DNA from: Candidatus Limnocylindrales bacterium
GTDB lineage: Bacteria; Moduliflexota; Moduliflexia; Moduliflexales; JAUQPW01
DNA length: 64,000 nt
Direction of reading: 5' to 3'
Assembly: GCA_035559535.1 (NCBI GenBank)
Contig: DATMBG010000051.1
Coordinates: 1-64,000, forward strand
The notes below the pieces were generated by a model. That model had not been told where the DNA came from. It worked only from the letters and a program-made list of their open reading frames with translations, and did no database searches. Numbering within the stretch: position 1 is the stretch's first letter; each line of letters opens with the position of its first letter. A program made the translations under genes and the position numbers. Of this stretch, positions 58,696-64,000 are shown piece by piece.

Positions 58696-60774
58696 ATGGA
58701 ACCAGTTACTACCCATGAGATTAAAACGACGGCATGTCCCCACGATTGTCCCGATACTTGTGCTTTGGAGGTCCATGTACAAGATGGAAAACTCGTCAAA
58801 GTAACCGGAGATCCTCATCACGTAACAACCCGGGGATTTATTTGTGCAAAGGTTCGGTACTATCCCGAGCGGGTCTACGGTCCAGATCGTATTTTGACGC
58901 CGTTACGCCGGGTGGGTAAAAAAGGAGAAGGAAAGTTTGAGCCTATTACCTGGAATGAAGCCCTTCGACATATCGCGGATCGATTTAAGGAGATCATAGC
59001 AGTCTATGGAGGAGAAGCTATTTTGCCTTATAGTTATGCAGGAACCGAAGGGGTTCTGAATAATGCCAGCATGGATAGGCGGTTTTTTCACAAGTTGGGA
59101 GCCTGTTTACTGGCCCGGACCATTTGTTCTGCCGCGGGAAAAATGGGATATGCTTATACCACCGGGGCTACCTATGGTTCAGATCCGGAGAATATTCCCT
59201 ACGCTCGCTTGATTATCGGTTGGGGAACCAATAGCTCCTCGCAGAACATTCATATTTTACCCCTTATTAAAGAAGCACGGGCTAAAGGAGCTATCTACAT
59301 TCATATCAATCCCCATCGGAGTGATGTGGCCGAAAAAGCCGATTATTTCCTCCAGATTCGGCCAGGGACCGATGCGGCGCTGGCCCTGGGTATGATGCAT
59401 GTCATTGTAAAGGAAGGTCTTTACGATGCCGATTATGTAGCCCGATTTACCTATGGGTTTGACAAATTGAAGGAGCGACTGGAGGCCTATCCTCCGGAAA
59501 GGGTTTCGGAAATTACAGGTATTTCCGTGCAGGAGATACAAAACGTTGCCCGTCTGTATGCCAGGATAAAACCTTCTTTCCTTCGGGTGGGCTGGGGATT
59601 TCAGCGCCATTCCAACGGTGGTATGACCATGCGAACCGTTTCCTGTCTTCCAGGTCTGGTAGGAGCCTGGGGGCAACTGGGGGGTGGATTTTTATATAGT
59701 AATGGAGGCTTATTCCCTTTAAATACACAAGCTTTGGAACGACCGGATCTTATGACCAGAACCCCTCGGACTCTCAACATGGTGGAGCTGGCAAAGATTC
59801 TTACAGAATTGGACAATCCACCTATTAAAGCCCTATATGTGTACAACTGTAACCCGGCTGCTGTGGCACCTAATCAGAATAAGGTTATCCAGGGACTCCT
59901 GCGTGAAGATCTCTTCACGGTGGTCCATGAACAGGTTTTTACAGATACCGTCGATTACGCCGATATTGTCCTTCCTGCGACAACCAGCTTTGAACATCTG
60001 GATCTTTATCGATCCTACTGGCATCTCTATCTCCAGCTTGGAGAACCGGTAATTCCTCCGGTTGGAGAAAGCAAATCCAACGTAGAAGTTTTTCGACTTC
60101 TGGCTCAGGCCATGGGATTTGAAGATCCCTGCTTCCGGGATACCGAAGAAGATCTGATTCGACAAGCCTTGGATAGCCCACATCCCTTCCTGAAAGGAAT
60201 TACCCTGGAGCGGTTACGACAAGAAAAGCGGGTTCGCCTGAATACACCTACCTATCCCTTCATCGCCTTTGCAGATGGGAAATTCCCAACCCCCTCAGGT
60301 AAAATCGAGTTCTACTCTGAACGGATGAAACAGGCAGGATTTGACCCTCTTCCCGCCTATATTCCTGAAACTGAAAGTGCAGAAGGGTCTCCGGAACTCC
60401 ATGGAAGATATTCCATTTCCCTTATCAATGCCGGTGCAAAATACTTCGTCAATTCCTCCTTTGGAAATCTTAAGTCCATGCTGGCCAAAGAGAAAAGGCC
60501 GGTAATCGAATTACACTATGAAGATGCCAAGGCAAGGGGAATCTCAGAGGGAGACCGGGTTCGGGTTTACAATGATCGAGGAGAATGTTTCCTTTATGCC
60601 AGGGTGGGAGAGACGGTTCCAAAAGGCTCGGCCATTTCTTTCAAGAGCTGGTGGAACAAAAAAACCGGTTTCAACGGAAACCTGAATCGGATTACTTCCC
60701 ACGAATTAGAACCTCTGGGAGGAGGTGCCGTGTTTTACACAAATCTGGTCGAGGTGGAAAAAGTAGGCAATTGA
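58696..60774 (+). CDS. Molybdopterin oxidoreductase (formate dehydrogenase alpha/DMSO reductase family)
   Basis: A 692-residue enzyme. It starts with the [4Fe-4S] motif ACPHDCPDTCALE...FICAK (C14, C18, C22, C50), followed by the molybdopterin domains and the C-terminal molydopterin-binding domain (about 575-690, with EPLGGGAVFYTNLVEV at the end). A Cys (C144 in ARTICSAAGK) is near the place of the molybdenum ligand, but I cannot be sure it is the ligand. No Tat signal is visible, so it is probably cytoplasmic. The substrate is not known. AAGGAG six bases before the ATG at 58696 fixes the start. No electron-transfer or membrane subunit is next to it. Confidence 0.9.
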   Translation: MEPVTTHEIKTTACPHDCPDTCALEVHVQDGKLVKVTGDPHHVTTRGFICAKVRYYPERVYGPDRILTPLRRVGKKGEGKFEPITWNEALRHIADRFKEIIAVYGGEAILPYSYAGTEGVLNNASMDRRFFHKLGACLLARTICSAAGKMGYAYTTGATYGSDPENIPYARLIIGWGTNSSSQNIHILPLIKEARAKGAIYIHINPHRSDVAEKADYFLQIRPGTDAALALGMMHVIVKEGLYDADYVARFTYGFDKLKERLEAYPPERVSEITGISVQEIQNVARLYARIKPSFLRVGWGFQRHSNGGMTMRTVSCLPGLVGAWGQLGGGFLYSNGGLFPLNTQALERPDLMTRTPRTLNMVELAKILTELDNPPIKALYVYNCNPAAVAPNQNKVIQGLLREDLFTVVHEQVFTDTVDYADIVLPATTSFEHLDLYRSYWHLYLQLGEPVIPPVGESKSNVEVFRLLAQAMGFEDPCFRDTEEDLIRQALDSPHPFLKGITLERLRQEKRVRLNTPTYPFIAFADGKFPTPSGKIEFYSERMKQAGFDPLPAYIPETESAEGSPELHGRYSISLINAGAKYFVNSSFGNLKSMLAKEKRPVIELHYEDAKARGISEGDRVRVYNDRGECFLYARVGETVPKGSAISFKSWWNKKTGFNGNLNRITSHELEPLGGGAVFYTNLVEVEKVGN

Positions 60775-60797
60775 AACCATAGTAGGTCAAACGTCTT

Positions 60798-60822
60798 GTA
60801 GGTCAAACGTCTCGTTTGATAG
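60798..60822. repeat. GTAGG-type imperfect palindrome with a tandem half-copy
   Basis: GTAGGTCAAACGTCT occurs at 60782-60796 and again at 60798-60812. The second copy is followed by CGTTTGATAGT, giving a hairpin. Similar in kind to the palindrome at 16179-16199. Confidence 0.65.
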
Positions 60823-60847
60823 TAAGGAGTAACCCCTCGTTGCCCCT

Positions 60848-60877
60848 GGTACGGGCGAATGGTCATTCGCTCGTACC
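60848..60877. repeat. Palindrome P7 overlapping the transporter start codon
   Basis: GGTACGGGCGAATG (60848-60861) pairs with CATTCGCTCGTACC (60864-60877) with one mismatch. The ATG at 60859 lies in the loop side of the stem, so its RNA form would close the start region. Confidence 0.8.
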
Positions 60878-61518
60878 GCTATCCCTTGTCTGTTATGGCA
60901 ATATTTCTGATCGGTATTTACGTAGCCTGTGAATTGATCGCAAATGTTACGGCAAGTAAGCCGGTAACCCTACATGGTATAGTCGTGCCGGCTGCAGTTT
61001 TCATCTATGCGCTTACCTTTACCCTGGTTGATCTCATCAATGAGGAATTAGGAAAGAAAGGGGCTCAACGGGTTGTCTATACGGCCTTCCTTGCCAATGT
61101 TCTTCTTGCACTTTACGTCCAGTTAACCATTGCGCTTCCACCGGCCGTGTTCTACAAAAATCAGGAAGCTTTTGAAAGTACCCTGGGCTCCACTCCCCGA
61201 ATTGTCATTGCCAGCCTGATAGCTTACCTGGTCAGTTCTCTGATTGACACAGAAGTTTTTGCCTGGTGGCGAGAACGGATCGGGAAATGGAAATGGGCTC
61301 GGGTTTTACTGAGTAATGGGGTATCTACCCTTGTGGATAGTATCACGTTCATCACGTTAGCCTTTGCGGGAACCGGACTTCCCCTGCTTGCCCTCATTCA
61401 AGGGCAATATATCGTAAAAATGACCATTACGGTCATCAGCATTCCTTTGATTTATCTGGTTAAAAGCAGAAGATGGGGGTCTGAGACAAAAGATTATGCT
61501 ACCGAATACCTGAGATAA
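60859..61518 (+). CDS. Queuosine precursor transporter family (YhhQ/VUT)
   Basis: A 219-residue membrane protein with six hydrophobic segments. YhhQ/VUT marks: CELIANVTASKPVTL, AAVFIYALTFTLVDLINEELGK, SLIDTEVFAWWRERIG and SNGVSTLVDSITFI. The E. coli member imports preQ0/preQ1 for queuosine. The precise ligand here is inferred from the family. The first ATG (60859) lies in palindrome P7 with no ribosome site; the ATG at 60895 (MAIFLIG) is an alternative that would shorten the protein by 12 residues. Confidence 0.88.
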   Translation: MVIRSYRYPLSVMAIFLIGIYVACELIANVTASKPVTLHGIVVPAAVFIYALTFTLVDLINEELGKKGAQRVVYTAFLANVLLALYVQLTIALPPAVFYKNQEAFESTLGSTPRIVIASLIAYLVSSLIDTEVFAWWRERIGKWKWARVLLSNGVSTLVDSITFITLAFAGTGLPLLALIQGQYIVKMTITVISIPLIYLVKSRRWGSETKDYATEYLR

Positions 61519-61540
61519 TCGTACCAACGTTATACCCGAT

Positions 61541-61593
61541 AAGGAATTGGGGATTAGGAGTCGGGGATTTAAAATTCCCTAATTCCCAATTAC
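61541..61593. repeat. Heptad-repeat hairpin H11 after the transporter gene
   Basis: Left arm in 7-base words: GGAATTG GGGATTA GGAGTCG GGGATTT. The right arm (AATTCCC TAATTCC CAATTAC) is its counterpart. These words closely resemble the heptamer repeats (STRR) described in filamentous cyanobacteria. Confidence 0.85.
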
Positions 61594-61596
61594 ACT

Positions 61597-61808
61597 GAGG
61601 AGCGGCCTGTGAAACAGGTCGCCCCGCCGGGGGTTAACCTTCTTATCCTGGCGCGTATGCCGCCGACCTCTCTCCTGCAGCGTAGGCAAGGGGAGCCAGC
61701 AAATCTCCACATCAACTCCCCAAGTGCCCCCTCTCCCGAAGTTTCGGGAGAGGGGCTGGGGGGGAGGGGAAAGGTAGTAAATACGGGCGGAAGGCCTTCC
61801 GCCCCTAC
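61597..61808. repeat. Cluster of palindromes
   Basis: Three structures in 212 bases: GGAGCGGCCTGT/ACAGGTCGCCCC (61599-61625), CCCTCTCCCGAA/TTCGGGAGAGGG (61729-61754) and P6 with core GGGCGGAAGG/CCTTCCGCCC (61785-61804) and right end GCCCCTAC (61801-61808). Together with H11 they fill most of the 524-base spacer (61519-62042). The remaining 230 bases are AT-rich and hold no visible gene. Confidence 0.75.
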
Positions 61809-62042
61809 TGTAGGATGATGAACTTCAATTTAAAGGTTAAAGTAATTTGATCGGCCAAAAAATGTAAAACTCTAGAATTTGAAAAGAAGTCTTAAAACCT
61901 CGATATGGCGTAAGTTCATAGATTTCCTACCGTTTTTATCCTTGACAGATTTCCTCCAGTTGAAGTAACCTAATTTTAAAGGTTATCATAACCTAAAACT
62001 GACCGAGTATACCCATAAGATGGCCTTAGTTTTATTTAATAA

Positions 62043-64000
62043 ATGAACCCACGCATTATCACAGACCCAAACCTTTTTAACGGAAAGCCTTTTATTAAAG
62101 GAGCGGGTGTCCCCATTCATACCATTTTAGATCTCCTATCAACAGGTTCTTCTTTCAATGACATTATTGCCAAATACCCCAAACTGACGGAAGATGATAT
62201 CAGTGCAGCGGTGGAGTATGCCCTTTTAAAAACCCGGGACGAATTATTGAAACCTCCTGAACCTTCCGAACCCAAACCCTCTCCCTCCCCTCAACCCATA
62301 GGTCGCGGATTTCCTCGTATTCCTACCAGGCTGACACAACCCAAGGAACCGGCTGGGGGACAGGCATCGGAATCCCAGGTACCTCCCCATCGACCCATAA
62401 AATTCACGGACTCCCGACTTTCCGGACCACCAGAACCCAAACATCCCCCCCGACGACTGGTAGAACCCAGGCCTCCATCAAATCCGCCCCCGGGATCTGG
62501 ACCCATTTCGGCCTCTCCCAGAGGACCCGAGTTGAAAAGGCCTTCGGAGTTCGATTTTAGGGTCGATAGATCAGAAGATGAATGGGAACTTTCCTTTTGG
62601 GATAAATTCACCCGAACCCTGGATCGAATCAAAACCTTTCTGGTTCTGACCACCAAAATTATTCTAGCCGTTCTGATTTTAACTTTGTTTGGCTTTTTCG
62701 TTTACTATCTGGTTAATGGGGAGCCAAGTATAACGGTTTTACCTTTTGAGAGCGGTATGGGATTTGAGACCTCGGAAGCCATGGGTGAAAGCCTGGCCAA
62801 TCAACTGGTCGGTGAATTGGTGCGAATTCAAGATCTTCAAAAGTTCTCTAAGGAAGAAGAACACCCCCTGATACGGACTCTCTTAGAAGAGAAGCCAATT
62901 CTTCTACCTCCTGCTACAGAACCCCTTCGGGTTACCTTTAAAAAGGCCGAGTCTATTCGACTGGGTTCCTTCAAAATACCCCTTTATCCTGCCCTTTTAG
63001 AGGCTAAAAAGCTGTTGAATCAGGAAGATAAATTCCTCTCAGGAAGTATCCAGAAATTTGGATCCTCCTACTCCATTGTGGCGTCCTTAGGCAAGAAAAA
63101 ATTTTTTAATGTATCCGAAACAGATCTGGAAGTCTATCCCCCTGCGCCTGAAACCGAACGTCCTGATGAGAAGATTCAGAAGCTTATCCGAATTTTAGCC
63201 TATAAATTGGCCTCTGCCCACGTAAGTACTATACTCCCCTCTTCTACCGATGAGGGATGGAGAAGTTATTTTTACTTTTCAGAGGGCTTAGAAGCCTACC
63301 AAAAATTTCTTTCAAATCCCAAAACCCATGGAAAAGATTGGGAATTGGCCCTGGATAACTTTCAAAAGGCTCTGGCTTTCCACTATGCAAATCCTAAGAC
63401 CCACTTTAATCTGGGATTGGCCCATGAGATCGCTGTAGATCAGGAGATTTCAGAATCCAAATCTAAAACCGAGCATTTGAACAAAGCGGCTGAAGCTTAT
63501 CGAGAAGCTATTAAACTGAAACCCGACTTTCCGGAAGCTTATTACCAGCTTTCAACCCTTTACAGGGTCCAGAAGGATTATCCCCGGGCCATATGGAATC
63601 TTAATAAAGCCATTGAAATTAAAACGGCGATCCGGGATCAAAATCTGAATTCCTCGACAGGTAGCTCTGAATTTTCAGATAAGTTTTTATTCCCCCTTCT
63701 CCATTTAAAATTAGGAGAACTTTACCTTTTAACAGGCAAATACGGGGAGGCCAAAAATGTCTATCAAAGTCTGTTGTCTCTAGGAGAAAAGGTGTCAGAA
63801 CCCGGAAAATATGATCCCACGCAGAAGGAAGTGGAAACCCTGGCTCATTACGGGCTGGCGAAAGTTTACCAGGCCTCTGGGGATTTTAACGCTGCAGTCC
63901 GAGAATATAACGAGGTTTTAAAATCGGATCTTCAACCCTCTTTAAAGACCCTGGCCCATCGAAGTATCGGACAACTTTATACCGAGCAGGGTAAATATTC
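62043..64000 (+). CDS. DUF433-TM-TPR fusion protein (3' end beyond the window)
   Basis: An open frame of 652 codons from the ATG at 62043 to the window end. Residues 1-62 are a DUF433 domain (ITDPNLFNGKPFIKGAGVPI, then LLSTGSSFNDIIAKYPKLTE and DDISAAVEYAL), a winged-helix-like fold known from antitoxins. Residues 75-170 are Pro-rich and disordered. One membrane segment lies at about 198-224. Beyond it a domain starts with SITVLPFESGMGFETSEAMG, like the N-terminal part found with adenylate-cyclase/TolB-like proteins, then at least four tetratricopeptide repeats (for example AAEAYREAIKLKPDFPEAYY). The DUF433 part is predicted in the cytoplasm and the TPR part outside. Confidence 0.85.
   Translation, partial: MNPRIITDPNLFNGKPFIKGAGVPIHTILDLLSTGSSFNDIIAKYPKLTEDDISAAVEYALLKTRDELLKPPEPSEPKPSPSPQPIGRGFPRIPTRLTQPKEPAGGQASESQVPPHRPIKFTDSRLSGPPEPKHPPRRLVEPRPPSNPPPGSGPISASPRGPELKRPSEFDFRVDRSEDEWELSFWDKFTRTLDRIKTFLVLTTKIILAVLILTLFGFFVYYLVNGEPSITVLPFESGMGFETSEAMGESLANQLVGELVRIQDLQKFSKEEEHPLIRTLLEEKPILLPPATEPLRVTFKKAESIRLGSFKIPLYPALLEAKKLLNQEDKFLSGSIQKFGSSYSIVASLGKKKFFNVSETDLEVYPPAPETERPDEKIQKLIRILAYKLASAHVSTILPSSTDEGWRSYFYFSEGLEAYQKFLSNPKTHGKDWELALDNFQKALAFHYANPKTHFNLGLAHEIAVDQEISESKSKTEHLNKAAEAYREAIKLKPDFPEAYYQLSTLYRVQKDYPRAIWNLNKAIEIKTAIRDQNLNSSTGSSEFSDKFLFPLLHLKLGELYLLTGKYGEAKNVYQSLLSLGEKVSEPGKYDPTQKEVETLAHYGLAKVYQASGDFNAAVREYNEVLKSDLQPSLKTLAHRSIGQLYTEQGKY

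Noticed and set aside
58696-60774. Selenocysteine in the molybdoenzyme
   Set aside because: No in-frame TGA is found in the gene; a Cys stands near the ligand position.
62043-62230. DUF433 as part of a toxin-antitoxin pair
   Set aside because: The frame runs on into a linker, membrane helix and TPRs, and no toxin gene (PIN or similar) is adjacent.
62244-62656. Two minus-strand frames opposite the Pro-rich linker
   Set aside because: They mirror a Pro/Arg-rich coding stretch of the DUF433-TPR gene; Gly-rich products of this kind are typical shadows.
1-64000. tRNA, rRNA, prophage or insertion-sequence genes
   Set aside because: I looked for T-loop motifs, rRNA stretches and transposase or integrase signatures in the spacers and predicted proteins and found none.

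Overview
The window is 64 kb of a chromosome from a Gram-negative bacterium of moderate GC content by eye. Outer-membrane-type lipoproteins, an MltD-type transglycosylase, BolA, a two-subunit glycyl-tRNA synthetase (beta chain present) and a 7TMR-DISM kinase support a diderm. The mix of PhyH, UxaA, LarA-like, DUF1989, type-5 UDG, DUF790 and a stand-alone LigD polymerase domain fits poorly sampled environmental lineages (for example around Tectomicrobia, Methylomirabilota or Desulfobacterota). No rRNA, tRNA or marker gene fixes the phylum, so this is a guess. I saw no prophage, CRISPR array, transposase or tRNA gene.

Layout. 0-16 kb: end of a class A penicillin-binding protein, then metabolic genes mostly on the minus strand: ketopantoate reductase family, a long phosphohexomutase, UxaA, a GT87 membrane protein, a LarA-like protein, a U32-like TIM barrel, a PhyH oxygenase and BolA, with an SDR, UdgB and a Nudix gene between them. 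16-24 kb: mltD-like, glyS, a repeat-built helical protein of unknown function, scpA, Nudix, GST. 24-31 kb: nucleotide and DNA maintenance (Nudix coupled to endonuclease V, DUF790 nuclease) plus an M28 peptidase, pncB and a HAD phosphatase. 31-40 kb: VOC protein, a PA2779/PA2778-type secretion cassette with the peptidase and TPR parts on separate genes, a hybrid sensor kinase, DUF1989, an M50 protease with CBS domains and a glycine-zipper lipoprotein. 40-49 kb: LigD polymerase domain, phosphoribosyltransferase, methyltransferase and three large GT-C/YfhO-like membrane proteins. 49-58 kb: a seven-gene minus-strand run for polysaccharide assembly (epimerase, UDP-xylose synthase type, UDP-glucose dehydrogenase, a GT2-phosphoglycosyltransferase fusion, a GT-B transferase, a membrane peptidase, a thioesterase). 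58-64 kb: a molybdopterin oxidoreductase, a queuosine-precursor transporter type protein, a repeat cluster, and an unfinished DUF433-TM-TPR protein.

The most unusual feature lies between the genes. Eleven intergenic hairpins, and a twelfth half-site, are built from degenerate words with a 7-base period. Nine of these twelve sites lie within a few bases of a start codon, in the place of the ribosome-binding site. A second family consists of palindromes of about 28 bp with ends like GTAGGGGC/GCCCCTAC and inner bases that change in a paired way. Together they suggest two repeat systems active in this genome, one of which decorates translation starts.
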